Source of the DNA: Malania oleifera
Lineage: Eukaryota; Streptophyta; Magnoliopsida; Santalales; Ximeniaceae
DNA: 64,000 nt
NCBI RefSeq assembly: GCF_029873635.1
Contig: NC_080426.1
Coordinates: 50,482,093 to 50,546,092 of the forward strand
Direction: 5' to 3'
In this document: positions 25,132 to 37,189 of the stretch, in pieces
Layout: the number at the start of each line of letters is the position of its first letter
Numbering within the stretch: position 1 is the first letter of the stretch
Notes under the pieces: generated by a model
Told to the model about the DNA's origin: nothing
Database searches by the model: none
The model's input: the letters and a program-made list of their open reading frames with translations, nothing else
Made by a program: the position numbers and the translations under genes

Positions 25132-27074
25132 TGTAACGCCCCGACCCTCTAGGTGGGCTCGGAGTGCTACTATACATACATAATATGCATATCTCTGATA
25201 CCATACATTTACAGCTCACCCAATTAAGGGAGAATCGGGTGTTCCATACTGATCTGCATAACCATACATAGCGGAAAAACATAAACATCTATTACAAACT
25301 TACCAGAGTTTCTAACTGTTTCCTCTATACATCCATACATTCTAAAAACATAATTTGTTATTACAATCCCCAAAAGGGTAACTTGGCCAAAGCCCAGTAC
25401 ATATACAGGAACTTACTTGAACTATCAAAACACTATACCCTAGAATCCCTCTAGCAGTCTAGGACCGGTTTCCTGCAGGACCTGCAATAATATTTGTATA
25501 TTGGGGTGAGACACTTCTCAGTAAGGTAGATTATATTACATCAGCGTGTGACTACATGAGTTTATTCTAGTAGAAAACAGTTATATATTTAAATCATTTT
25601 CAATCCTATACTATAGGAGATATATATACAATTCCTGTAAAAGATAGTTCGGCTCATTACAAGCGAGAGTTCCCGAGGTTAGGGTAAGGTACAGGCCCAT
25701 ACACTGTATAACCTCTCTGCTCGTTAGTTGTGACTTTGCCCATTTTAGTTTCTAAATTATGTATATGCATATTGAACCTATCCCAGCTTTGAAACATCAA
25801 ACTACGCCATTTACTTGCCCCATGGCACGGGTTGTGTGTTAATAATGCTCTAATCTAGACCTGATTCTCACAAGCTAGTCACGCTACATGTTCTCTCCAG
25901 TCCGATTTGGCCATCACCACCCTGGCCCTTAAGTCGACCAGTGGCCCTTCATACCAATTGACTATCTCGATACCCACACCAAAGAAACTGTCATGTGGTT
26001 GCACTGTACCTCATATTCTAGCAACGGTACAGCGCTTACTGATAATAACGAGCTTTTTTGAGGCTCTCTGATAATAAGCTTATCTAAAGCTTTATTAGTA
26101 ACAAGCTTTCTAAGGCGGTTCCAATATCATATATACAATTTATAATAAAAGCATATTAACCTATTTCATTCCATACATCATCTAAGCAATTCCAATATTT
26201 TTCCAAACTCATTCATACATTCTTTCATACATTCGTTCTATGGTATAAACCGGCACACGTACTCTCAGTTTAACCCTTGCATACACAGTGCTCGGTATCT
26301 AACCGACATCTCTTTTCTGTATTTCCTGATAATCATTTGGAACTCCAGTTCCCATATTTCATAAACATGCTTTTCATTTCAATACATTCCTATTTTATAT
26401 CATATGTCACACTCACTTGGTTAAGTATACAATACATAGTAAAATGGTTCGTAAAATATCATTTAAACTGCAAACAAGGGTTTCAAGCATCTCCTACTTT
26501 AAGTTTGATGCAAAAAAGGAGTTTTGTGAAGTTTGGAGATCATACGCCAAAACCCTAGTTTTTACCAAAACTGTATAATCGTAAAAACGACCATTTTACC
26601 CTGTAGAATTTTCCAAATGAATAGTCATAACGTACATATAAACATATGCTATTGTTCTACCAGTTTAGTTTTCTAAAATAACTGAGGTAAACAAATCCCC
26701 TTATCTATTTCCTGAAAAATGAACCCGAAACAGATGAAAACCCGAAACCCTAGCTTTTTGAACCGGCCGAACAACGAGATCCTACGAGCTGGGAGAAGGG
26801 AGAGAGAACCGAGGAGCACTAGTGGAGAGTTCCCGCGGCTAGAGAGAGAGAAAATTTAAATCTCAAATTTTAGAGAGAGAGTTGAGAGTTATATATAAAA
26901 AAATACATAACTTAGCTCTTAAGTAACTTAAAATATCTCCTCCAAGATATTTATATAAATATCTAAAAATATTTCCTCCGAGATATTTATTTATATAAAT
27001 ATCTAAAAATATCACCTTCAAGATATTTATTATTATATTTATTTATTTATTTATTTATTGTTCGAGTTACTACA
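25132..27074 (-). repeat. 5' LTR of the Gypsy element, 1.94 kb
   Basis: The plus-strand ends are tgtaacgccccg and cgagttactaca, so the LTR has TG...CA ends. It shares a skeleton with the solo LTRs at 46089, 49510 and 50792: tgtaacg-ccc at the edge, tagcggaaaaacataa about 130 bp in, and ggggtgagacacttctcagtaag further on. This points to one family group. A TTTA-rich run near 27035-27058 marks the U3 start. Confidence 0.88.
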
Positions 27075-29925
27075 GGCTTGGTCATTGGTCTTTTTATTTC
27101 TTGGTTAGGAACTCTTGGAGTGTAGAGGTGAAGGGTTGGGAAGTTTTTAGGTTTATGAAAAACTTAAAGAGGCTTAAAAAGGTGTTGAAGAAGTGGAATG
27201 TGGAAGTTTATGGGGATACAGAGGGCCAAAAAGTCTAGTATTTTTGGAGAGAGTGATTTGTTGGATGGGGAAGAAGAAGAAGGGAGTTTGATGGAGTGCG
27301 AATGCTAAGAGGGTCACACTGAAAAAAAGTTGGAGGAAGTGATCTTTAGGGAAGTAAGGTGTTGGAGGCAAAATATGAAGTTTAAATGGGTTGGCGAGGG
27401 TGATTGCAATTATTTTTTCACCAGTTCACTAACGGTATGAGAAGGATTTATTTATTTTTTGTTTTTTTTTTTTGGGGGGGGGGTGAGTATGATTATCTCT
27501 AATTCCTAGAAAATGTAGCCACCTGATTAATAGGATGATGAGTTTAGATTGATCGAGGGGTTTAACTGAGCCCAATTTCTAGTGCCTAGGTGATTTGGTT
27601 GGAGAGGCCCTTTGAGGATAGTGAATTGATGGCAGTGGTGTTTCGAATGGAGTGGGATAAGGCTCTGGGTCTTGACGATTTTAATATGACTTCTTTCTAG
27701 ATTGTTGGGATGTCATTCATGATGGCTTAATGAAGATTTTTGTTGAGTTTTATTATAATGGGATTGTGGGCAAAAGCATTAATTATACTTTCATTACTTT
27801 GGTGCCCTAGAAGAGTTGGCAGATTAAGGTTGCAGATTTTCAGTCTACTCGTCATGCTACTAGGGTTTATAAGATTATTGCTAAAGTTCGTGCGGATAGG
27901 CTGAGTTTGTGACTGAAGACCTTAAGATCAAAGTGCTTTTGTGGTGGGTAGGTCAATTGTTAATGCTATTTTAGTGGAAAATGAGGTTGTGCAGGATGCG
28001 AGTAGGAGGAAAAAGACGAGGATTTTGTTCGAAATAGATCTTGAAGAGGCTGATGATCGAGTTAGTTGGAATTCCCTTGATAAGGTTATGGCTAGAAAAA
28101 GGATTTGAGGAAAGATGGGAGGGAGTTGATGAGGTGATGTTTGTCTAATGCTTGTTTTCAATAATTACCAATGGTTAAATTAAGTATTGGTTTAGAGCGA
28201 GGAGGGGGTGCTAGACAAGGGCCACATTTTCCTTGTCTGTTTGTTCTTGTGGTTGATACTTTGAGCTGGCTAACAAATAGGGTGGTGGATAGAGGTTCTG
28301 TGAGGGGGTTAGTACCTAGGAGTGGGATAAGGGAGTAGTGGTGTCTTATCTTTAGTTTTCTGATGACACAACTTTTTTACTTAGATGAAAATAAATTTGA
28401 TGAGTGGGATAGTTGGTATTGGTTTGAGTGATTCTAGATCTTTGGTTTTGCCTCTTTAGCTAGTTGTTGTATTTTAGAGTGGCTTTTGACTTATTTTAGG
28501 GGCTCCTTTTGGGAGTAATCCTAGGTGTGTTGGGTTTTGGGCTCTTGTGGTGGGGAAGGTGTCTAAGTAGCTTGGTGGGTGGAGGGGGGTTCTGTTTTCT
28601 CTAGCTGGTCGTATGACACTCATTTAGGATACTCTTTAGCATCCTTGTTTATATCTGATCCACTTTTAGATCCTTGCAGGTATTCCTAGGAGAGTTGAGA
28701 GTGTCATGGGAGATTTCGTTTGGTCTAGGGGTTGGGGAGTAGAAGGATCCTTTGGTTAGTTGGAAGGTGGCGTGTAGGCTTTGGGTTTGGGGGGGCCCCC
28801 CGCCGGGGGGGGGGGGGGGGGGGGGGCGTTGGGTATTGGTAATTTGCTGTCTAAAAAATTTCTCTTTTGGTTAAATGGTTATCGTGATTTCCTTTTAAAG
28901 AGAAGTCCTTTGAGCACAAGGTTATTAGAGGCAAATGTGGCATACACAGAATTGGGTGGGGTGCAGAGGGGGTAAGGTGCTCCTGAGAGTACTTAGAGGT
29001 GTATTTCACAATTTTACTCTCTTTTTATCCCATTTATTAAATTTTCTGGGTCTGATGTTCGTTTTTGGGTGGGTGTTTCTGCTCTGTTCATTTCTGTTCC
29101 TTTGTCTTTATTGCCTATCATTATTGCACAATGGGGTATCTCCTCTTCCTATATGGAGTTGGATGAACTATCAGCCTTGTTGGGTTGCTTGAGAGGTTTC
29201 TGTCCTTCTAATAGGAAGAATACTTGGTTGTTGTATTCATCAGGCGAGTTTTCTTGTAAGACCTTTTTTCTTCAATCATTTGATTAAGATAAATGTGCCA
29301 TTTGAGCTTTATGGTTGTATTTGGAAGGCTAAAATTCCCTTGATTAAAGCTTTTATTTGCTTGGTTGTTCTTAATAGAGTTTGACGCCAACAATCTGTTG
29401 CAGAGTAGGAGGCTTTCTATGGCTATCTTTGGATGTGTGCTTTCTTTATGTTGATAGTTAAGAATCAGTTTCTCATCTCGTTCTGCACTGTACTTTTTCT
29501 TGGAGGGTTGGAATAAGGTTTTTGGTATGCTGGGGAAGAGTTGGGTGTTTCCTTGGTGGAGGATTTGTTGGCTACTTCTTCTAGGGGGTTTTGGTAGGAC
29601 TGTAGGAGTGGAGGTAGTTTGGAGTTGTGGAAGTTTGGGATTTTTTCTATTTTACAGGGCATTTGGTTGGAGAGGAATTTTGTGTCTTTACGAGGAAAAA
29701 GTTGTCAGCATATTTGCTTTGGGATAAAATTCAGTATTTGGCTTTGTTTTGGGCTTTTGCAGATGGGTGACTTAAGAGGGTGTGTTTTTTGGATTTACAT
29801 TGTGATTGGAAGGCTGTGTTACTTCTATTGGAATTTTTTTTTCTTAGGAGGACTTTTTATGCTTCTCTTTTATGTGCACTCTTTCTTATTTGATAATATT
29901 TCTTCCTTTTTCTATTAAAAAAACT
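27075..29925 (+). mobile_element. LINE (L1-type) ORF2 remnant, 5'-truncated
   Basis: A decayed non-LTR retrotransposon in sense orientation. In order I see the linker before RT (VGEGDCN near 27390, normally followed by the FF-H motif), then a KALGLDDFN motif near 27660 matching the usual KAPGPDGFN. RT block 3-4 follows at about 28000-28100 (TRILFEIDLEEADDRVSWN, where the family has FKIDFEKAYDHVDW, so the catalytic Asp region is partly kept). The FSDDTTFLL motif, the FADD catalytic site, is near 28365. A zinc-finger reverse-transcriptase C-terminal domain lies at about 29430-29520 (SHLVLHCTFSWRVWN). The endonuclease domain is missing. Many in-frame stops and frame changes occur throughout, so it cannot encode a working protein. 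The 3' end is near a short A run at 29917; no clear poly-A tail or TSD is visible. The Gypsy LTR at 25132-27074 abuts its 5' side and probably inserted into it. Confidence 0.85.
28789..28826. repeat. G7C6 followed by poly-G(22) tract
   Basis: Seven G, six C, a GCC triplet and then 22 consecutive G at 28805-28826, inside the LINE. Runs this long are rare in plant DNA. It is either a fold-prone low-complexity tract or a sequencing/assembly artefact. Confidence 0.95.
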
Positions 29926-30559
29926 ACAAAACAACCCCAAAATTGCTAAATTCATCAAGCAACTCAAATTGCCCAAATCAAATAAGATCCCTAATTTCCT
30001 AAGCCTACACCTAAATTAGGAGTGCCTAATGTGTGGCTTAAGCAGATCACTAAAACTGCTGCAATGAGCACCAAGTTTTTATAATCTTAAAATTTGTTAT
30101 TGCACATGTTCCTTTATTATTTGTGTGCTCACAGAGTAGCTGAACTACCTGCTGTAGACTCCAATCCAACTAGTCTCTTTGTGTAAGAGGCAGAGCCCTG
30201 TTGTTTCCAGTGTGGGCAACTGCTTCCCCTCAGTCTTGAGAAATCTTGCAGGTATTATATAATTGGCTTATAAATTTTTAGAGTTTCCCTCACTCAAAGC
30301 AAGAAAGTGGCGGTCGAGCTTCAACGTTAGAATATGTGGTAGCTCAAGAATTTTAAACAATCAGAAAGGAGGTTAGGGGAAGGGAAGAAAGCTGTGAGCC
30401 CTTTCTAGTTTGAGCTCCTCTCTTTGTTTTCTGCTACCCAGCAAATTCCCGACCTCATTCAATGCCTCATACTCACAGCTCTTCTCTTCATTTATCTTCA
30501 TTAACATCATTGAGAGAAAGAGGGTGAGGGGGAGTGAAAAAAAAAAAGTGAAAATGTAG
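29926..30559. other. probable host sequence upstream of the B3 gene
   Basis: There is no transposon signature. A 117-bp exon-like block (30135-30251) lies between acag and gtatta splice-like borders. The 3' part (30480-30560) is purine-rich and could be promoter or leader DNA. No coding ORF is convincing. Confidence 0.4.
30135..30251 (+). other. candidate exon-like block, unrecognised
   Basis: The block is preceded by tgctcacag and followed by gtattata, so it has acceptor- and donor-like borders. Its base composition is richer in GC than its surroundings. Each reading frame contains at least one stop codon; the longest open part ends in the residues CCFQCGQLLPLSLEKS. It could be a non-coding leader exon, a decayed exon of another gene, or chance. 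Confidence 0.25.
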
Positions 30560-30820
30560 AAGAGGAGAAAGAAAGCTTGCAATGCTGGCGTAATCTGTTC
30601 TTCACGTCTCTGTCTTCCATACTACCAATAAAATCCCTAATTTGCTTCGAGGTAATCTGTCCTTTTTCTCTCTATTCTTATTTTTCTTTTAATTTGTTTG
30701 AAACATTAGAAGGCGCCCTATTTTTTGTAAATTTCATGGATAGCCATGAATTTAGATTGAAAGCCTATCGAACACTGAGCTAAAGTCTGAAGTTCTGAAT
30801 TGAGATCAGAAATGGAGTGG
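30560..30820 (+). other. probable 5' exon (mostly untranslated) of the B3 gene
   Basis: This stretch is conserved in the partial copy at 22838-23117 and ends at a good donor (gagtgg followed by gtaagc at 30821). Conservation ends unevenly beyond the donor, as expected for an exon. It contains an ATG at 30812 only nine bases before the donor, which would keep frame 0 with the coding exon at 42462. The alternative is that the whole exon is untranslated. The intron from 30821 would carry the Copia element and the TRIM. The start is approximate. Confidence 0.45.
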
Positions 30821-30908
30821 GTAAGCTGGTTTTTTCATAAATTTTATTAAACAGTACTATATTGGTTATTAAGTTATATGTGTGTTTGTATGTGTGTATA
30901 TATATATA

Positions 30909-31095
30909 TGTGAGTGGAATTCAATACTTCTTGAATTCTTCTATTAATTATGTACATCCCAATCTTACATTATATAATACAATCAACTATTCTAAACAAG
31001 GAAATAATCCCCCTACAGAATAATATATAATCTTCTACATTTACCCACTTTCCTAATTTACTCATTATTCACAAAGATACTTGGGGATTTTAACA
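30909..31095 (-). repeat. 3' LTR of the short-LTR Copia element
   Basis: 187 bp from tgtgagtgg to gattttaaca. A polypurine tract (ccaacttgaggggggg on the minus strand) adjoins it on the inner side. Confidence 0.93.
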
Positions 31096-31732
31096 CCCCC
31101 CCTCAAGTTGGATCATAGATATTAGTCATCTCCAACTTGCTAATGAGATCATCAAAGTTCTGTCATGCCAACCCTTTAGTAAAGATATCTGCAGTTTGTT
31201 CCTTGGTAGGTACATAAGTTATACAGATAGTTCCTTCTTCAACTTTCTCTTTGATAAAATGTCGGTCTACTTCCACATGTTTAGTCCTGTCATGTTGAAC
31301 TGGATTGAGAGAGATACTGATGGCTTTTTTGTTGTCACAATAGAGTTTGATGGGAAATTTCACCGGAACCTGTAGTTCTTCCAAGAGTTTTTGTAACCAT
31401 AGTCCTTCACATATTCCTTGAGCAACTGCCCTGAACTCATCTTTGGCACTACTATGAGCCACTACATTTTGTTTTTTGCTTCTCTAAGTTACCAGATTTT
31501 CCTAGAAGAATGTGCAATAACCGGTGGTGGACCTTCTATTTTCCATTGATCCTGCCCAATCTGCATCTGTAAAGATCTCTATTTCCTTGCTTTCACATTT
31601 CTTGAAGAAGAGTCCTTTGCCCGGGGAGAGCCCTTGAGATATTGAAGGATCTTGTACACAACATCTAAATGAGCTTCTTTTGGTGAATGCATGTGTTGGC
31701 TTACCACACTTACCACAAATGCAATATCTGGT

Positions 31733-31740
31733 CTGGTATG
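31733..31740. other. 8-bp TSD of the hAT element, left copy
   Basis: ctggtatg, repeated exactly at 37306-37313. Eight bp is the TSD length of the hAT superfamily. Confidence 0.92.
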
Positions 31741-31860
31741 CATGGTTCGAAATCGTGGTCGCGGGTAATGTCGCGTAACGGTCGTGGGTGTCGCAGGTTG
31801 CGAGAGATGCGGGTGTTACATAACGGGAAGCCGGCGTAATGGCCGTGAATTTTTTTCACG
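31741..31860. repeat. left terminal inverted repeat region of the hAT element
   Basis: Begins catggttc and contains taacggtcg, taacgggaag and a short palindrome (gtgaatttttttcac, about 31844). It pairs imperfectly with 37190-37305. Confidence 0.75.
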
Positions 31861-32301
31861 CATGCACAACCATGCCAAAATCGAAAAATAAGCATGAAAT
31901 CCATTAATACATGATTTTTAATGAATTTTGAAGGCTTTCATTCAACCTACAAATGCTTTTTAATAGACATTATGATTTTTATATTTATTTTAGTGCGCTG
32001 TTTACAAAAAAAACATATTTTTTTTATAGTTTACATTACTTTAATGAGTAAAAAGATATAGAAATGTAATTAAAATGAAGAATCAATTAATTAAAGTCAT
32101 AAAGTTACTAAAAATGAATCAATAGACTCAATACTCAATATACACATTACACATACATGAATTTAAAAAATGATTAATATCAAATATCAATAAATAGTTG
32201 AAAATACATGAATACAATATTACAAATTTATAACATAACACATGTCACCACCAAAAAGAATGATGTGGAGGGTCTTCATAATTTGCATCTGTATCTTGAG
32301 A

Positions 32302-35300
32302 TTAGGATTGGAAATTATCTCCCCATCCTTGTGGAGATACATAGTTGAATAAACTCAAGTTTGCGTCATTTTGTTGTTGCTCTTGAAAATGTACTGGTGG
32401 TGAAAATCTAATAGGGGGTGCATAATCTCCTCTTTGACCATATCCTGAATAATGTTCATAAGTTGGGGCTGGGGCTGACTCTGGGTAGTGTGTAGAAGAA
32501 GATTCACTAGATCCTGAGATTCCTGATCTACTAGGATAAAAACATGAGTCACGAGATGCATAATGTGGATATGCTGGATGAGATCCATATGATTGTGATG
32601 ATGAACCATCTAAACCAAAGTCGCCAAAACTATCAACCACACCATATGAATCTTCAACAGAATCACTAGGGTCACCATGAGCGCTCTTTTTCCTAGGTTG
32701 TGAAGATTGGTTCCTTGGAGGAATACCCAAGTCATAATTTTTAGGTATGTCATGTAGTCCATAACGATCAGAAGGATGTATATCCCTTACAAATGATGTC
32801 CCTGTGTCATCCATAATTATATTTTACACGGCTGCCTCTACCACCACCACTACCACCCCCCCAACCCCAGCTCCAGCACCACTATTACCATCATCATCAC
32901 TTGGTGGGCTCAAACCAAGATTGTCATCACTTTGTGTACGTTCAGGGCTTGAACTTGAATCATCATGCACGTTTATTGGTGGTTGATCACCTCCTTCTGT
33001 AGTGCCACCAACTTCTTAATTTAACCAATTTGAATTGTCCTGACCGTCGAGTAGTGGTGTCTCTCTCTCCTCTAATCATTGACTTAAAGGATCATCTTCT
33101 TTGAAAATGTAGTCCAAATTGATAGGATTGAAACCCTCTTCAATTTCTCGTTGGCTTCTTCTCATTGTACATCTTAACTTTAACCTTATGTTGTAATGTA
33201 CGAAAATAAGTTTTTGTAATCTCATGTACTTTAATCTATTTCTTGTTTTTGTGTGGATGAGGCTAAAGGTGCTCCAATTACGCTTACAGTTCAAAGTTGA
33301 TGTGGTTTGGCTAAGAACTTTGATTGCCATTCTTTGGAGCTCAGGAGCACACAAGCCATAATGAATCCACCATTTAGCTGCATGAATAATTAAAAAGAGT
33401 TTTATGTTAGTATAGCGTATATTTCAAAAGTCAAATTTGAACATAAAGAGAGAAAATAAAGTCATTCATCCATTATTTAGCTATATAGCCTATATTTACC
33501 AGGATTTGTTTGTTTCACTGCCCTTTGAGCCAACGGGGTTCCAAAAGTCTCCTGCCTATCTCGATATAGCAACAACTAAAAAAGGATGATTGTGAAATAT
33601 AATTAATTAATTAGATGTATTAATAATTATTCTTGAAAGTATAATAGAATACTAGAACAATTCATTATTCAATTGAATGGAACCAATACTTGATTAATAG
33701 CCCGAATTTGAGTATCTATATCGAGTACCAACTTGGTTATCACTTTTTTAACTGCATCTATGACTTCTCTAGAAACTTCAAAAGAGGGTGGGGCACCATA
33801 AAGAAATTGTGGGTTCAAAAAATATCCTACAATTAAATTTAGAAACATATTAATCAATAGTTTTGTAATGCAACTATGCATAATTTAAAAGTTAAAATAA
33901 TAAGAAATTGTATTTGATTTACACTTACTAGCAGCGTGCAAATCTTGGTGCAACTGAAAACTCCACCGGTTGTCAATAATTTTTCAATAGTCTTTGTAAA
34001 ACTAGCAATCTTTTTGAATGGCTAACTTCGCCATATCAATTGCTTCGTATATGAAACCCATGGTTGGTTTTTCATCACCATCAACTAATTTAAGAACTTT
34101 CACTAAGGGTTCTTGTACTTTAATTATATCAGAGGCTTTTTGCCAAAACTCTTTGCCTAATATAATCTTCTTCAAATCATATGCTGGGCCTGATTTTGCC
34201 ATCCCAAACCTTGAGTTTTTCCAAGCATCAGATTTAAAAATTTTCCTTAATGCTTGTTTATGCCTAACAATAGTCTCCAAAGCAATGAAGTTGGTGGCAA
34301 ATCGAGTGATGGTAGGGCGAAGTAACTCTCTATTATTTGTGAATTTCTTCATGAAATTCACTGTCCATGTGTGGTTGTAAATAAAAGAGGTTATTGTTTT
34401 TGCATCTTCTAAGACCTTCTTCACGTTACTTTTCTTATTAATATCTTCAAGAATAAGGTCTTTACAATGAGCTGCACATGTTGTCTAATAGAGATTGAGT
34501 CTCTTCTACATTAATAATTTTCCTCCTGCCTTCATTGCAGTTTCATTATCAGTTACTACTTGGACAACATTCTCCTTTCCAATTTCTTCAACTACCTTGT
34601 CCATTAATTTGAAATGGAATTATAAATTCAATAATTACTATTATTTAATTAAAAACATGCAAATTCATAATACTATTTGCATATACAATTAAAATTAGAA
34701 AATTACCTGAAATAATATTCAACTGTTCTGCTTGGCACGTCAGAGGCATCAACTGATTTATGAAATACGGTGCCTCTATCGCAATAAACTAAAAAGTTTG
34801 TAATGTGTTTTCTAGTTGGTCCTGACCAACCATCACACATAAGAGTTACACCTCTCTCCTTCCAAATTCTAGCAAAAGAAGCTATATAATTTTTCATTTC
34901 TTGATACTCTTGCTCCAAATAAATTTCAGATATCTTATAGGGTGATGGACCCTTCACCCCCTTTCCAACCTCTGTAGTAATGTCAAGCATAGATTACATA
35001 AATGGAGAGTCAGCTACATTTGCTGGAATCCAATTATAAATTAGGAATTTTCCAACTGCTTTTCCTAATTTACTTCTTAAACCTTTCAGTAGCTTAGTGT
35101 TGATTTTTGGTTGTTTTGCACTCTTGCTTCTTTCTAAAATAGGATCCATTGCCTTTAGTCTAGCTTCAGTTGCATCAGGATTGATCCATTGTCGTCCACT
35201 ACCTCCACCTTCTCGCCCACTATAAGATCGAGCTCCCGTTCTATTGAAACCACTGTTAGCATCACTGCTAAAGCCACCGCCCTCTTCATAAATATTACTC

Positions 35301-35723
35301 CCTCTAGTTGTTCTTACTCGAAATCTTGGTCTTTCTTCCCATTGTTGCTGTGATCGTATGCTTTCTTGTTGAGCAAATCTCATACTTTCTTATTCCAAGT
35401 CTTCTTCATCGCTCATATTCTCAAAATCTCCTCTAATTTGGGCTTTTGCTTCTTTTTGGCCTTTTTTGTTTATCTCTTTTCTTCTCGGCATATTGTTGTA
35501 GATGTTTCATCATTTGTTCTCTTACTTGTGTGGTCACATTTGAGCATCCAACTACTTGGCCCTTTTTATGTGCCAAGTGTTGTTTCAAGCTTGTAATGCC
35601 CCCTTTACTTATCTTCTCACATAACTTACACATAATAACATGTCTATTACCGCCCACCGCAGTACCAAAATGCCATCCAATAACCTCACTAGGTAAATTC
35701 TCATTTCCTCTATCACGTGACAT
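32302..35723 (-). CDS. hAT transposase gene (BED finger, DUF659, C-terminal dimerisation), decayed
   Basis: This gene encoded the cut-and-paste transposase of the surrounding hAT element. From the ATG at 35723 the first block (to 35433) holds a BED zinc finger with CKLCEKISKGGITSLKQHL and a following His/Cys pair, for DNA binding. The next block (34994-35383) is rich in Arg/Gly/Ser and ends in a NVADSPFM motif typical of the family. One in-frame stop separates it from the DUF659/RNase H-like block (34703-34990), which contains LMCDGWSG with the catalytic-type Asp. A gtaatttt donor near 34702 and an acceptor before about 34625 suggest an intron. Next come a VVTDNETAMKAGG motif near 34560, another stop near 34495, and 34002-34424. 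The dimerisation region is at 33076-33354 (CAPELQRMAIKVLS, then CKRNWSTFSLIHT), and a low-complexity Ser/Tyr/Pro tail lies at 32302-32814. More introns probably lie near 33360-33660 and 33890-33990. The order and domains match plant hAT transposases; activity is unlikely because of the stops. Confidence 0.82.
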
Positions 35724-36659
35724 ATTAATAGACTTAATTTGATGATCTCTATACAAAACATATAGAAAATACAAAGTTACAACTTTTCTAAAAAAATGAT
35801 AGGTATAATATAATTGGTAATTTAGTAAATATTAAATAATAAGTACTAAATAGTCCTTCTAATTTTAAATATTTATTACGTAAAAATAAAATATAATATT
35901 TGATTAAAAATAATTAGTAATGTTTATTTAAAATATTTAAATAAACAAAATTATAAAATATTAGATATTTTATTACAAAAATATATTCCTTTATCTTTAA
36001 AAAGATATTTTCATTATTTTTTATAACTTGATTTTATTTTCATTTATAACTATAAGAAATTAACATTGTAATTTTAAAGGTGAAAAAGACTTTTACTCTA
36101 CTTTCATATACATAACAGCATCACTAATAAAGATCCATACAATACAAATTGACTATTTAAATTTTTAAGCATTTTCTCAGTATATGGATTAAAATAAAAT
36201 TTTTCTACAAATTCCAGTAGTAAAAATCAAAATTATTAATGTATTAACTATTAGGTTAAAATTTTATTTATTAAGTTATCAAATTTTACTTTATTTGATA
36301 ACTAAAAACAAAAAATAGATCATGTAAAGATTTATTTTACCTAATTTTAAATTTAAGGTCAAAATGATGTTTTAAAACTTAAAAAATATTAATAAACAGG
36401 AAATATGTGATGGAACTAGATTTTCATTATTTCCTTTTAAAAAATATAAGACAATTAAAATATTTATAAATTAAGGAAATGTTATTTTACATTATTATTA
36501 TTGATTTCTAATTTTTTACTCTATTAAAGTACTTTTTTTTTAATTCAATTTAACATACTAATTTACAACAAAATATAATTTAAAAAAAAGACATAATGAA
36601 AAGTTTAAGACTTAAGTGCATCGGGTGTTGAGTGTTGATTGATTTTTTAAAGCTTATCT

Positions 36660-36960
36660 TATACGCTCGAGATGAGCAGAGAGTCTGAGATCGAGAGAGA
36701 GGACTCAGAGGAGCCTCGAAGCCTCGAAGGAGTGAAGCACGAACGGCCGATGACTCCAAGCTCCGAAGTCGAAATTGAAGGGATGGCTGGTGGCGAGTGG
36801 CGACGACTGGCGGAGGGAGCTGCCGAAGGGCTATTGGCGACTCGTAGAGGTAGCGGAGTTGCTACAGACCTATCGCCGGTGACTCGCCAAACTACTGCAA
36901 GTTTGCAACTCCTGCAAGGCTACGAAGATGAGTAGATCTGCTCACTCTCAGGCTTCAAAG
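36660..36960 (-). other. GC-rich leader-like block of the hAT element
   Basis: A 300-bp CG-rich island lies between AT-rich DNA (35780-36650) and the right inverted repeat. On the minus strand it lies upstream of the transposase ORF, so it may be a non-coding first exon. The plus-strand ORF in it (36672-36935) has no recognisable domain and I do not call it a gene. Confidence 0.4.
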
Positions 36961-37189
36961 AAGTGAAGCCTTCTTATTTAACTTCGGCTAACAAAATTCA
37001 AGGTAAGTTTTTTACTTTGCAGTTTGCTCTTTGAATGTTAGACTTAGATAGTTAGATTGAATGGCAGATGGGTGGTTGGGAGAGGGGGAAAGCAGCGCTG
37101 CAGCAGAAAGCCTGCTTTAGGGATTCAGATTTCTGCAAGCTGTCGGCTATGTAACGGTACGTTACAAAGTGTAACGTTGGGTAACGGCC

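Larger units (their letters stand above)
23446..27074 (-). mobile_element. partial Ty3/Gypsy element, probably a Tekay-type chromovirus
   Basis: Parts on the minus strand are one LTR (25132-27074), the primer-binding site (25117-25129), a protease-end region (about 24530-24660, with an EMDWL-type motif) and reverse transcriptase (about 23730-24526, with [23 protein letters not shown] and VVFIDDIL). An RT-RNase H linker motif (FQELKKRLVTAPV) lies near 23460. Gag, integrase and a second LTR are not seen. The LTR architecture and RT motifs fit chromoviruses of the Tekay/Del group. It is broken and incomplete. Confidence 0.85.

Noticed and set aside
28781-29192. Gly-rich and hydrophobic ORFs at 28781-29192
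   Set aside because: Read-through of the poly-G tract and decayed LINE frames; no separate gene.
36672-36935. 87-aa plus-strand ORF in the GC-rich hAT block
   Set aside because: No recognisable domain; an open frame is expected by chance in GC-rich DNA, and the transposase lies on the other strand.
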